A stretch of 53,487 bases of DNA from an uncultured Phycisphaerales bacterium (GTDB lineage: Bacteria; Planctomycetota; Phycisphaerae; Phycisphaerales; UBA1924). Below are positions 35,442 to 44,047 of this stretch, piece after piece. Where the stretch lies: positions 1 through 53,487 of the forward strand of contig CAIYWI010000156.1 of assembly GCA_903929885.1 (NCBI GenBank). Reading direction: 5' to 3'. Numbering within the stretch: the first letter of the stretch is position 1; every line of letters begins with the position of its first letter. The notes below the pieces were generated by a model. It was given only the letters and a program-made list of their open reading frames with translations, was not told the DNA's origin and did not search any database. The position numbers and the translations under genes are program-made.

Positions 35442-36551
35442 ATGCCCACCACCACCACCGCCCCGTCGACCTCCCCCGTCGCCGTTGATGCGACGACCTC
35501 CAAGGCCCAGACCATGCGCGCCCTCGTCAAGCACCACGCCGGGCCCGAACTCCAGTTCACCGCCGATCGCCCACGCCCCGTCCCCGGCCCTCGCGACGTG
35601 CTCATCAAGATCTCCAAGGCCGGCATCTGCGGCACCGACCGCCACATCTGGGAATGGGACGCCTGGGCCGCCAGTCGCATCCCCGTGGGCATCGTCACCG
35701 GCCACGAGTTCGTCGGCGTCATCGAGCAGGTCGGCGCGGCCGTCACTCGCTGCCGCCCCGGCCAGCGCGTCAGCGCCGAAGGCCACATCACCGCCGGCGT
35801 CGACTTCAACTCCCGCACCGGCAACGCCCACATCGCCAGCGACACCCGCATCCTGGGCATCGACCGCGACGGCATCTTCGCCGACTACGCCGTCGTCCCC
35901 GAGGAGAACGTCTGGCCCGTCCACCCCAGCATCCCCGACCGCGTCGCCGCCGTCATGGACCCCTTGGGCAACGCCGTGCACACGGTCATGGCCGCGGGCG
36001 TCTCGGCCAAGAGCGTGCTCATCACCGGCACGGGCATCATCGGCCTGATGGCCGTCACGGTGGCCAAGGCCGCCGGCGCGGGCCGCATCTTCACCACCGA
36101 CATGGACCCCCGCCGCCGCGAGCTCTCCCGCAAGCTCGGCGCAGTCGAGGCCTTCGACCCCCGCGACGACTCGTTCATCTCGACCGTCCGCAAGGCCTGT
36201 CGCAACGAGGGCGTCGACGTCCTGCTCGAGATGTCCGGCGCACCCCAGGCCTACGACCAGGGCTTCTCCTGCCTCCGCAGCGGCGGCATCGCGGCCCTTC
36301 TGGGCATCCCCTCCAAGCCCCCCACCTTCAACATCACGCAGCATGTCGTCTTCAAGGGCGCGACCGTCCTTGGCATCAACGGCCGCAAGATGTTCGAGAC
36401 GTGGTATCAGATGGAAGAGCTGCTCGTGGGCGGTCGCCTCGAACTCGACGACATCATCACCCACGAGTTCCCGCTCGAGCAGTTCCGCAAGGGCTTCGAG
36501 ACGATGATCTCGGGCGAAGGCATCAAGGTCGTCCTCGACATCAACGGCTGA
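35442..36551 (+). CDS. tdh: Zinc-type alcohol dehydrogenase, L-threonine 3-dehydrogenase-like, without structural-zinc cysteines
   Basis: 369 aa; MDR family. Closely follows L-threonine 3-dehydrogenase: 'KAGICGTDRHIWEWDAWA' (catalytic Cys63), 'VTGHEFVGVIEQVG' (His88/Glu89), 'DPLGNAVHTVM', Rossmann 'ITGTGIIGLMAVTVAKAAGA', 'LLEMSGAPQAY', 'LGINGRKMFETWYQMEELL'. The structural-zinc lobe, which in Tdh reads HITCGxCxxC…HLC, here is HITAGVDFNS…HIAS: all four cysteines are replaced by Ala, Asp, Ser and Ala. The start at 35442 has CACCAT 6 bases before it; TACCCT at 35399-35404 is an alternative promoter with a short leader; MRALVKHH (35514) is a possible later start. Substrate may differ from threonine. 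Confidence 0.85.
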   Translation: MPTTTTAPSTSPVAVDATTSKAQTMRALVKHHAGPELQFTADRPRPVPGPRDVLIKISKAGICGTDRHIWEWDAWAASRIPVGIVTGHEFVGVIEQVGAAVTRCRPGQRVSAEGHITAGVDFNSRTGNAHIASDTRILGIDRDGIFADYAVVPEENVWPVHPSIPDRVAAVMDPLGNAVHTVMAAGVSAKSVLITGTGIIGLMAVTVAKAAGAGRIFTTDMDPRRRELSRKLGAVEAFDPRDDSFISTVRKACRNEGVDVLLEMSGAPQAYDQGFSCLRSGGIAALLGIPSKPPTFNITQHVVFKGATVLGINGRKMFETWYQMEELLVGGRLELDDIITHEFPLEQFRKGFETMISGEGIKVVLDING

Positions 36552-36643
36552 AGCGGCGCCCCGGGTTGGGGCCCGATCGCCTCTGACGCACGTTCGGGCA
36601 CCGCTTCGCGGCGGGCACTGGCATCACGCGAAAGCGGTCGGTG

Positions 36644-38380
36644 TCATCGAGGGCCGACGTTCTCGCCGCCGTGGCCGCCGCCCTGCGACTTGCCGTGCAT
36701 GCTGGCGCGGCTGGCCGCGGTGGCGCCCGGGTCGTGGCTACCCGCCAGATCGGCCGGGATCCGCAGACGAAACGTCGCTCCCTTGCCCTCGACCGACTCG
36801 AGCAGCAACTCCCCGCCGTGCTCCTCGGCCACGCGCCTCGCCACCGCCAACCCCAGGCCCGTCCCCTTCGCCCCCTTGGTGGTGTGAAAGGGCTCGAAGA
36901 TCCACGACGCCTTGGATGCGGGGATGCCCGGTCCGTTGTCGATCACCGCGATCTCGACCAGCGGCCGCTCCGTCCCCTGGCGATAGAAGGCGCGAAGGGT
37001 CACCACGCCCACCTCGGCCTCCACCGCCTCGACGGCGTTGGTGAGCAGGTTCAGGACCGCCTGGTGGATCAGCGAAACATCCATCGTGATGGGCGGTATC
37101 TCCGCGTCGATGTCCACCAGCACCGCCACCTTCTTGGCGGTGGCCACCGTCCGCACCAACTGAGCCGCCTCCTCGAGCACCGGCGTCAGCCGCATCAACT
37201 CCGGCTCCACCGGCCGCTGCCTCGAGAATGCCAGCATGTTCATCGAAAGCCCGATGATGCGATCGAGGTTGCGCTGCAGGATGCCCCACCCGCCCTTGGC
37301 CAGGTGCAGGTCGTCCTTCTTGAGGCCCATCTCCACCACGTCCGCCCCGCCACGCAGCCCTTGCAGGATGTTCTTGATCGCGTGCGACAGCGTCGCCACC
37401 GTCTCGCCGATGGCCGCCAGTCGCTGCGTTTGCAATCGCTGCTGGTAGAGCTCCGCGTTGTTGAGCGCAAGCCCCGCGTGCTGCCCGATGGCGTTGAGCA
37501 ACGCCAGCTGCTCGGCCGTGAAGGTGTAGTTCACCATCGAGCTGTCGACGTAGATCGCCCCGAACGTCCGCCCCCGGAACTTCACCGGAGCGCACAACGC
37601 CGAGCGAATGTTGAACTGCTGGACGCTGTCCCCCTTCGCGAACCTCGGGTCCGTCATCGCGTTGCTCGACAGCACCCCCTCCCCCTTGTCCACCACGTGC
37701 TGGAGGATCGTGCGGCTCACCAGGATCCTCGCCTCCTGCGGGTCCGCCGGCGGCGTGCGATACTTGATCGCCGCAGCCCGCATCGCCCCCTCGCCCCCCT
37801 CCTCCCGGAGCATGATGCACCCGCGCTCCGGGTGGAACTCCGCGAAAACCAGGTCGAGCACGCCCTTGAGCAGCTCGTCCCCGCTCTCCACCCGCGACGA
37901 CAACATCGACGTCAGGCGATAGATGATCCGCAGGTGGTCCGCCGCCGCCGCACGGGGCTCGGGCTCCGCCAAGATCAGTGAATCGTCGTTGCCACTCCCG
38001 CCAAAGAGCGACGCGCTGGGCACCGTCCGCTCCACGGTGGCCTCCAGCCGCCCCGATCCCACCACGCGCACGATGTCCGGGTCCGTCGATTCCGTCGCGC
38101 CGAACACGAACAGCGACTGCCCCGTCCGGATCTGATCGCCCGGCCGCAACCGCGTCGCCCCGCCGATCCGCACGCCATTCACGTAGGTGCCGTTCTGGCT
38201 CTCGAGGTCGCGGATCACCCACTCCCCGTCGTCGGGGGTCAACTCCGCGTGCCGACGCGACACCGCGTTGTCCGTCAAAGGCAACGCTTCCGATGATCGC
38301 CCGATGAGTTGGGGCTCATGATCCGGAAGCTCGAATCTCCGCCCCTTGTCGGGCCCCTGGATGACGGTCAGCACCAGCAC
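36644..38380 (-). CDS. FHA-GAF sensor histidine kinase
   Basis: 578 aa soluble kinase starting at GTG. FHA domain (about 1-95): 'IGRSSEALPLTDNAVSRRHAEL', 'LESQNGTYVNGVRIGG'. GAF domain (about 155-320): 'DELLKGVLDLVFAEFHPERGCIMLRE', 'NIRSALCAPVKFRGRTFGAIYVD'. HisKA domain with phospho-acceptor His in 'GETVATLSHAIKNILQGL', then ATPase motifs 'HQAVLNLLTNAVEA', 'VIDNGPGIP', 'IFEPFHTTKGAKGTGLGLAVAR'. The NtrB/PilS-like HxIKN box and the FHA domain suggest cross-talk with Ser/Thr kinases. Upstream GGAG and TACCCT (38390-38395) lie close to the GTG. No response regulator is adjacent on its strand. Confidence 0.92.
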   Translation of the reverse strand: MLVLTVIQGPDKGRRFELPDHEPQLIGRSSEALPLTDNAVSRRHAELTPDDGEWVIRDLESQNGTYVNGVRIGGATRLRPGDQIRTGQSLFVFGATESTDPDIVRVVGSGRLEATVERTVPSASLFGGSGNDDSLILAEPEPRAAAADHLRIIYRLTSMLSSRVESGDELLKGVLDLVFAEFHPERGCIMLREEGGEGAMRAAAIKYRTPPADPQEARILVSRTILQHVVDKGEGVLSSNAMTDPRFAKGDSVQQFNIRSALCAPVKFRGRTFGAIYVDSSMVNYTFTAEQLALLNAIGQHAGLALNNAELYQQRLQTQRLAAIGETVATLSHAIKNILQGLRGGADVVEMGLKKDDLHLAKGGWGILQRNLDRIIGLSMNMLAFSRQRPVEPELMRLTPVLEEAAQLVRTVATAKKVAVLVDIDAEIPPITMDVSLIHQAVLNLLTNAVEAVEAEVGVVTLRAFYRQGTERPLVEIAVIDNGPGIPASKASWIFEPFHTTKGAKGTGLGLAVARRVAEEHGGELLLESVEGKGATFRLRIPADLAGSHDPGATAASRASMHGKSQGGGHGGENVGPR

Positions 38381-38389
38381 GTCTCCGAA

Positions 38390-38395
38390 AGGGTA
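38390..38395 (-). promoter_or_regulatory. -10-like TACCCT for the FHA-GAF histidine kinase
   Basis: TACCCT ends 9 bases before the GTG start; CGGAG between them may serve as a very short-leader ribosome site. Four bases separate it from the opposing TACCAT element. Confidence 0.5.
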
Positions 38396-38399
38396 AGGC

Positions 38400-38405
38400 T
38401 ACCAT
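38400..38405 (+). promoter_or_regulatory. -10-like TACCAT for the MASE1 hybrid kinase
   Basis: TACCAT ends 5 bases before GTG 38411. Its placement supports that start over ATG 38474. Confidence 0.5.
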
Positions 38406-38410
38406 CGGCC

Positions 38411-41008
38411 GTGGGCGGCTTCCCGATTCCGGGCCTCGCGTTCGCCCACGCTCTCGCGGACCGTGCCGTCTCCATGCCGACGTCGCCCCTCGATCCGCCC
38501 GTCGCCCTCGACGTGAACGCCTCTTCGTTCGCGCTGCCCCCCCGCCGACGCATCGGCCTTCTCCTCTTCTTCGCCATCCTCTCCATCGGTGGCGGCCTCT
38601 TCGGCCTCGCCTTCGCCACCACCACCGCGGGTTGCACCCTCCTGTGGCCGCCCGCAGGACTCGCCCTCGCCGCGATGCTCATCATCGGCCCCCGGGCGCT
38701 TCCCGTCATCTTGCTCGCCGACCTGCTGCTTCACGCCACGGCCACCAACTTCGCCGTCTCGCCGTGGCCCCTCGTCACCGCCGCGGGCCACGGCCTCGAG
38801 GCCCTCGCGGGCTGGTGGATCCTCCGCCGATTCGCCGGCTTCGACGGCCGCTTCAACCAACTCCGCGACGCCATCGCGCTCGTGTTCGTCGCCGCACCGG
38901 TGGCCGCCACCGTCGGCGGCCTCATCACCGCCTTGGGCCTCTTCGGCCATGCCACCCTCCACACGGTCTCCGGCGCCGTCGACGTCTCCTACTGGCAAAC
39001 CGCCGCCGACTGTGCCATCGCCGACGCCCTGAGCATCCTGCTCGTCACGCCCGTGGTCACCACGTGGTTCGGGCGCCTCCGCCTCACCCCCCGACAGGCC
39101 ATCGACGGCGGCTTCCTGCTCGTCTCGCTCGCGGTCGCCGCCTGCATCGCCTTCCTCATCCCCTTCCCCGAGATCACCACCGCCTTCCCGTTGGCCTTCA
39201 TCCCCATCCCGCTGCTCGTGCTGGGCGCCATGCGACTGGGCCCCCGCGGCTCCAGTCTCATGTCGATCACGCTCGCCTCCATCGCCGTGGCAGCCACCCT
39301 CCGCCTGCAAGGCCCCTTCCGCAGCGCGGATCTCGACGACGGCATCCGCCTGCTCTGGGCCTTCATGGCCGTCTCCGGCGGCACCGCCATCTGCTTGGCC
39401 AGCGCGGCCGCCGAAGGTCGCCACGCGCTCGACGCCCTCGCCAAGAGCCGCGACCGTCATGCCGAGAGCGAACAGCGATTCCGCGACCTCTTCGAACGTC
39501 ACGGCTCGGTGATGCTGCTCATCGACCCCGAGGCCCTGACCATCCTCGACGCCAACGACGCCGCCGCCCGCTTCTACGGGTTCACGCGCGACCAACTCCG
39601 GGGCATGCCCCTCACCCGCATCAACATCGCCCAGCGCGACCTGCTCCAGGAGACCGCCGCCGACGTCGCCCGCACCGGTCACGGCAGCTTCGCCTTCACG
39701 CACCGCCTCGCCGACGGTCAGGAACGCCGCGTCGACATCCACTGCAGCGCCATCACGCATCAAGGTCGCACCCTGCTCTTCTCCATCGTTCACGACGTCA
39801 CGCGTCGGCTCCGCATGGAGGCCGAGCACGCCCGCCTCGAACGCCGCGTCCTTCAGTCGCAACGCCTCGAAAGTCTCGCCCTGCTCGCCGGCACCATCGC
39901 CCACGACTTCAACAACCTCCTCACCGGCATCATGGGCAATGTCGGCGTCGCCCGTCGCCAACTCCCCCCCGACTCGCCCGCCGGTCCTTCGCTCGACACC
40001 GTCGAACACGCCGCCCAACGCGCGGGCGAACTGGCCGCCCAACTCCTCGACTTCGCCGGCAACGGCCGTCGCCGCACCGAACGCATCGACCTCTCCGACC
40101 TCGTCCTCGACGTCCTTCGAATCGCCGAACCTTCGCTGGTCGGCAAGGCCACCCTCCGCGTCGATGTCGCCGCAGGCCTCCCGCCCGTCGAGATCGATGC
40201 CACGCAGGTGCGACGACTCGTCATGAACCTCGTCACCAACGCCGCCGACGCCCTCGACGGCCGCGACGGCGACGTCCGCATCGTCACCGGCCTGGTCGAC
40301 GCCGACGCCGATCTCCTCGCCTCGCAAACCATCGCCGGCGGCGCGCTCCCCGGCCCCTATGCCTTCGTCGAAGTCACCGACGGCGGCAAGGGCATGGACC
40401 AACGCACCCTCGACCGCATCTTCGATCCCTACTTCACCACCAAGGCCACCGGTCGAGGCCTCGGCCTCGCCACCGCCCCGGGCGTCATCAAGGCCCACCG
40501 CGGCGGACTCAAGGTCGAAAGCTCGCCCGGTCGGGGCACCACCTTCCGCATCCTCCTCCCCGTCAGTCCCCTCCCCGCCGCCGCCATCGAAGCCAAGCCC
40601 GCCACCGCCTCCGACCTTCAACACCCCGCCACCTGCACCGTCCTGGTCGTCGACGACGAGGAAGTCGTCCGCTCCTTCGCCGTCGCCACGCTCCGTTCCT
40701 TGGGCCACAAGGTGCTCGAGGCCCACGACAGCTACACCGCCCTGGCCCACCTCTGCAAGAGCGGCCAGCGCGTCGACGCCATTCTCCTCGACGCATCCAT
40801 CCACGGCATCCCCGGCCGCGACCTCCTCCGCGCCATCCGCGACATGAGCGTCGACGCCCCCGTCATCCTCTCCAGCGGCTACACCCGCGAGCACGCCATG
40901 GGCGAACTCGGCTCCGTCGCGCACCTTTCCTTCCTCCACAAGCCCTACACGCACCAAGCCCTCGCCGACGCCATCCAACGCGCCCTCCAGCCCGCCGCGT
41001 CGGCCTGA
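38411..41008 (+). CDS. MASE1-PAS hybrid histidine kinase with C-terminal receiver
   Basis: 865 aa. N-terminal MASE1-like membrane domain with about eight helices (to about 330; 'GCTLLWPPAGLALAAMLIIGPRALPVILLADLLL', 'YWQTAADCAIADALSILLVTPVV'). PAS domain at about 355-470 ('FRDLFERHGSVMLLIDPEALTILDAND'). HisKA with phospho-acceptor in 'LLAGTIAHDFNNLLTGIMGNV', an ATPase domain ('LVMNLVTNAADAL', 'VTDGGKGMD', 'IFDPYFTTKATGRGLGLA'), and a receiver (about 745-865, 'VLVVDDEEVVRSFAV', 'DAILLDASIHGIPG', 'FLHKPYTHQ'). Start chosen at GTG 38411 because TACCAT ends 5 bases before it; ATG 38474 is the alternative. Confidence 0.88.
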   Translation: MGGFPIPGLAFAHALADRAVSMPTSPLDPPVALDVNASSFALPPRRRIGLLLFFAILSIGGGLFGLAFATTTAGCTLLWPPAGLALAAMLIIGPRALPVILLADLLLHATATNFAVSPWPLVTAAGHGLEALAGWWILRRFAGFDGRFNQLRDAIALVFVAAPVAATVGGLITALGLFGHATLHTVSGAVDVSYWQTAADCAIADALSILLVTPVVTTWFGRLRLTPRQAIDGGFLLVSLAVAACIAFLIPFPEITTAFPLAFIPIPLLVLGAMRLGPRGSSLMSITLASIAVAATLRLQGPFRSADLDDGIRLLWAFMAVSGGTAICLASAAAEGRHALDALAKSRDRHAESEQRFRDLFERHGSVMLLIDPEALTILDANDAAARFYGFTRDQLRGMPLTRINIAQRDLLQETAADVARTGHGSFAFTHRLADGQERRVDIHCSAITHQGRTLLFSIVHDVTRRLRMEAEHARLERRVLQSQRLESLALLAGTIAHDFNNLLTGIMGNVGVARRQLPPDSPAGPSLDTVEHAAQRAGELAAQLLDFAGNGRRRTERIDLSDLVLDVLRIAEPSLVGKATLRVDVAAGLPPVEIDATQVRRLVMNLVTNAADALDGRDGDVRIVTGLVDADADLLASQTIAGGALPGPYAFVEVTDGGKGMDQRTLDRIFDPYFTTKATGRGLGLATAPGVIKAHRGGLKVESSPGRGTTFRILLPVSPLPAAAIEAKPATASDLQHPATCTVLVVDDEEVVRSFAVATLRSLGHKVLEAHDSYTALAHLCKSGQRVDAILLDASIHGIPGRDLLRAIRDMSVDAPVILSSGYTREHAMGELGSVAHLSFLHKPYTHQALADAIQRALQPAASA

Positions 41009-41067
41009 TCGCGTCACTGGCCCCCGGTGGTCCTCCCGGGTGCACCAAGGGCTCCCCGCACGCCCTC

Positions 41068-41073
41068 TACGCT
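41068..41073 (+). promoter_or_regulatory. -10-like TACGCT for the GHL10-type gene
   Basis: TACGCT ends 5 bases before the ATG, which begins the signal peptide. Confidence 0.55.
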
Positions 41074-41078
41074 CTGGC

Positions 41079-42542
41079 ATGCGCCTCCTCGCCTCGCTCG
41101 CGTTCATGATCGTGCAGGTCGCTTCCGCCCAGGTGGCATGGAAGCCCGCTGATCTCGCGCCCCCGGAGCCGCCCCGCGAGTTCCGCGGCGCTTGGGTCGC
41201 CTCGGTCGCCAACATCGATTGGCCCAGCTCGCGCGAACTCACCGTCGCGCAGCAGCAGGAGGAACTCAAGGCCATCGTCGCCGCCGCCGCCGCCCACCGC
41301 CTCAACGTCCTGGTGGTGCAGATCCGCACCGCCGGCGACGCCCTCTACGCCAACAGCCCCGAACCCTGGAGCGAGTTCCTGACCGGCGAATCGGGCAAGG
41401 CCCCCGACCCCGCCTATGACCCGCTCGCCATGTGGATCGACGAGTGTCACGCCAAGGGCATCGAACTCCACGCCTGGTTCAACCCCTTCCGCGCTCGTCA
41501 CTTCGAGTCCAAGAAGCCCGACGCTGCCGCTCACGTCAGCAACGCCCGCCCCGATCTCGTCGTCGACTACGGCAAGTACAAGTGGATGGACCCCGGCTCC
41601 GAAGAGGCCCAGCAACGCGCTCTCGATGCGGTCCGCGATGTCGTCACCCGATACGACGTCGACGGGGTCCACATCGACGACTACTTCTACCCATACCCCG
41701 AGAAGAACGTCCCCTTCCCCGACGCCGCACGATTCGACGCCTATGTCAAGGGCGGCGGCACCCTCTCTCTCGAAGACTGGCGCCGCGACCGCATCAACAC
41801 CTTCGTCCGCTCGCTGCACGACTCCGTCAAGGCCATCAAGCCCCACGTGAAGGTCGGCGTCTCCCCCTTCGGCATCTGGCGGCCCGGCAACCCCGAAGGC
41901 GTCGCCGGGTTCGACGCCTTCGCCAACCTCTACGCCGACTCTCGCCACTGGCTCGAGCAAGGGTGGATGGACTACTGCTCGCCCCAACTCTACTGGAAGA
42001 TCTCGGCCCCCAAGCAGCCATTCGCCCCGCTGCTCGATTGGTGGATCGCCGCCAACAAGGCCGGTCGCCTCATCGTGCCCGGCCTCAACGCCAGCAAGAT
42101 CGACGGCGACGCCGGCTGGGACCCCTCCGAAATCGTCGATCAGATCAACCTCGTCCGCACTCGCCCCGGCGCATCGGGCGTCATCCAGTTCAGCGTCAAG
42201 GCCATCACCCGCAACTACAAGGGCCTCTCGCCCCTGCTGGCCACCCAGGCCTACCCCTCGCCCGCGTTCACGCCCCTCTTTGCCACCTGCGGCGACGCCG
42301 CGCCGCCACCCCTCGAAGGCGTCGAGGTCTCGCTCGAGAAGTCCCTCGTCGTCACGTGGAAGCCCCCGAGCCAGGAACGCTTCATCGCCGCGGGCGTTCG
42401 TCGAGGCGACGCCTGGGAGTGGCACGTGGCCCCCGCCGCCGCGGGAGGCATCGAACTCGACGCCACCAATGCCGACGCCGTGGCCCTCGCCGCAGTCGGT
42501 CGCGGCGGACGGCTCGGCCCCTGGCAGTCGCTGATGCCCTGA
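41079..42542 (+). CDS. Exported GHL10/DUF187-type glycoside hydrolase-like protein
   Basis: 487 aa. Signal peptide 'LLASLAFMIVQVASAQ'. GHL10 (DUF187) TIM-barrel domain, the family of divisome-associated hydrolase DigH that cuts denuded peptidoglycan glycans: 'PREFRGAWVASVANIDWPS', 'HRLNVLVVQIRTAGDALYAN', 'IELHAWFNPFRAR', 'VTRYDVDGVHIDDYFYPYP', 'KVGVSPFGIWRPG', 'YCSPQLYWK', 'RLIVPGLNA'. Asp residues in VDGVHIDDYFYP are the probable catalytic site. A C-terminal beta domain of about 100 residues is unassigned. TACGCT ends 5 bases before the ATG. Action on peptidoglycan is inferred from the family. Confidence 0.9.
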   Translation: MRLLASLAFMIVQVASAQVAWKPADLAPPEPPREFRGAWVASVANIDWPSSRELTVAQQQEELKAIVAAAAAHRLNVLVVQIRTAGDALYANSPEPWSEFLTGESGKAPDPAYDPLAMWIDECHAKGIELHAWFNPFRARHFESKKPDAAAHVSNARPDLVVDYGKYKWMDPGSEEAQQRALDAVRDVVTRYDVDGVHIDDYFYPYPEKNVPFPDAARFDAYVKGGGTLSLEDWRRDRINTFVRSLHDSVKAIKPHVKVGVSPFGIWRPGNPEGVAGFDAFANLYADSRHWLEQGWMDYCSPQLYWKISAPKQPFAPLLDWWIAANKAGRLIVPGLNASKIDGDAGWDPSEIVDQINLVRTRPGASGVIQFSVKAITRNYKGLSPLLATQAYPSPAFTPLFATCGDAAPPPLEGVEVSLEKSLVVTWKPPSQERFIAAGVRRGDAWEWHVAPAAAGGIELDATNADAVALAAVGRGGRLGPWQSLMP

Positions 42543-42555
42543 CGAACCCCGACAC

Positions 42556-42561
42556 TACACT
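42556..42561 (+). promoter_or_regulatory. -10-like TACACT for the cytosine deaminase gene
   Basis: TACACT ends 6 bases before the ATG, 13 bases after the preceding stop codon. Confidence 0.55.
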
Positions 42562-42567
42562 GGACTC

Positions 42568-43020
42568 ATGCTGACCCCCATCGATCGCCTCGCGCTGGAT
42601 GCCGCGTACGAGCAGGCCTTGAAGTCGCGTCGCGAAGGGGGCATCCCCATCGGCAGCGCGCTGTGCACCAGCGAAGGAGTCATCGTCTCGCTGGGTCACA
42701 ACCTCCGCGTGCAGACGGGCGACTCGACCGCGCACGCCGAGACGGTCTGCATCCGCAACGCCGGTCGCCGCCGCGACTGGCACACGCTCATTCTCGCCAG
42801 CACGCTCAGCCCCTGCGCGATGTGCAGCGGCACGGCCGTCCTGCACCGCATCCCCCGCATCGTCATCGGCGAACGCACCACCTTCCAAGGCCGCGAGGAC
42901 TGGATGGCCGCCTCGGGCGCCACCGTCGTCTGCGCCGAAGACCCTCGCTGCATCGCCCTGATGCGCGAGTTCATCGCCGCCAAGCCCGAACTCTGGAACG
43001 AAGACATCGGCGTGCCGTGA
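42568..43020 (+). CDS. Zinc-dependent cytosine deaminase-like enzyme (yeast Fcy1 type)
   Basis: 150 aa. CDA-fold zinc enzyme with HAE (56-58) and PCAMC (82-86), the three zinc ligands and the catalytic Glu. The distal part, 'RIPRIVIGERTTFQGREDWMAASGATVVCAEDPRCIALMREFIAAKPELWNEDIG', matches the C-terminus of yeast cytosine deaminase, including the WxEDIG tail that closes the active site, more than it matches guanine deaminase or TadA. It probably converts cytosine to uracil for pyrimidine salvage, consistent with pyrE nearby. TACACT ends 6 bases before the ATG. Confidence 0.85.
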   Translation: MLTPIDRLALDAAYEQALKSRREGGIPIGSALCTSEGVIVSLGHNLRVQTGDSTAHAETVCIRNAGRRRDWHTLILASTLSPCAMCSGTAVLHRIPRIVIGERTTFQGREDWMAASGATVVCAEDPRCIALMREFIAAKPELWNEDIGVP

Positions 43021-43029
43021 ATCGGCGGC

Positions 43030-43989
43030 TCACCGCGCGTACTCGACCAGCGGATGTGCAGGGCGCTCGCCGCCCAGCCACGACGCCAGCCACTCGAAGG
43101 CGTCGACCACCCGCGGCCCCGGCCGATTGAACCACTGGTTGCCGTCGACCAAGGCCACTCGCCCCGCCTTCACGGCGGGCAACTCGCGCCACCACGCCTT
43201 CTCGGCCAGTGCCCCATGCGCTCGCCTGGTCGCCGCCAAATCGAATCCGCACGGCGCGATGACGATCCACTCGGGCTTGGACGCGACGAAAACCTCCTCG
43301 GGCACGCGGATGCTCGCGCCCGCCCGACGCTCGCCATGCTGCGGCCCCGCGCCCGCCCCCTGCCCCGGTTGCACCGTCGTGGGATTGAGCATGTGGAACC
43401 CGCCCGCCCGCTCCACGAGTTGCACCGACCAGTGCCCCCCGATGTAGAGCGGATCGGTCCACTCCAGCAACGCGACATGCGGCCCGTCGACGAACGGGTT
43501 CACCCGCTCGCCCGCCGCGAAGAGCCGCTCTCGCATCGCCACCACCGCCCGTCGCGCCGAGGCCTCCAGCCCCGTCTCGCGCCCAATCCGAAGGTGATCG
43601 TCGAGGATGTCCTCCACCGTGTGCGGATTGAGACTCACGATGCGGGGCTTGGGCGTCATCGTCGTCGCCACTCGCTCCACGCTCGCCAGGTCCACCGAGC
43701 ACACCTTGCACAGGTCCTGCGTGAGGATCACGTCGGGTTCGAGCGACCGCAGCAACGCCTCGTCCACCGCATAGAGCGACGACCCCGGCTCCGCCAAGGC
43801 GGCCCGCACCTGCGCATCGATCGCCGCGGGTTCCGTCGCCGTCACCTTCTGCGAGGTCAGGACCGGCAGCCCCGCCACGCCCGCCGGCCAATCGCACTCG
43901 TGCGAACGCCCCACCAACAAATCCCCCCCGCCCACCGCAAAGAGCATCTCGGTGGCCGAAGGAAGCAGACTGACGACGCGTGGACCCAT
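43030..43989 (-). CDS. Cobalamin-type substrate-binding protein (BtuF/TroA fold), no signal peptide
   Basis: 319 aa from MGPRVVSLLPSATEML. The opening 'RVVSLLPSATEMLFAVGGGDLLVGRSHECDWPAGVAGLPVLTS' and the 'PDVILTQDLCKVCSV' segment belong to the BtuF-like group of ABC substrate-binding proteins often annotated as cobalamin-binding. No signal peptide or lipobox is present; TACCCT ends 7 bases before the ATG and leaves no room for one. No permease or ATPase gene is adjacent, so it may be a cytoplasmic binder and not a transport component. The stop is 9 bases from the deaminase stop (convergent). Confidence 0.82.
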   Translation of the reverse strand: MGPRVVSLLPSATEMLFAVGGGDLLVGRSHECDWPAGVAGLPVLTSQKVTATEPAAIDAQVRAALAEPGSSLYAVDEALLRSLEPDVILTQDLCKVCSVDLASVERVATTMTPKPRIVSLNPHTVEDILDDHLRIGRETGLEASARRAVVAMRERLFAAGERVNPFVDGPHVALLEWTDPLYIGGHWSVQLVERAGGFHMLNPTTVQPGQGAGAGPQHGERRAGASIRVPEEVFVASKPEWIVIAPCGFDLAATRRAHGALAEKAWWRELPAVKAGRVALVDGNQWFNRPGPRVVDAFEWLASWLGGERPAHPLVEYAR

Positions 43990-43996
43990 GACGCCA

Positions 43997-44002
43997 AGGG
44001 TA
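43997..44002 (-). promoter_or_regulatory. -10-like TACCCT for the cobalamin-binding-type gene
   Basis: TACCCT on the minus strand ends 7 bases before the ATG at 43989. Confidence 0.55.
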
Positions 44003-44035
44003 GCAACAGGCACCCCGAACTCCCGCCTGCCCCAC

Positions 44036-44041
44036 TACCCT
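44036..44041 (+). promoter_or_regulatory. -10-like TACCCT for pyrE
   Basis: TACCCT ends 6 bases before the pyrE ATG, in the 58-base divergent spacer. Confidence 0.6.
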
Positions 44042-44047
44042 TCTCCC

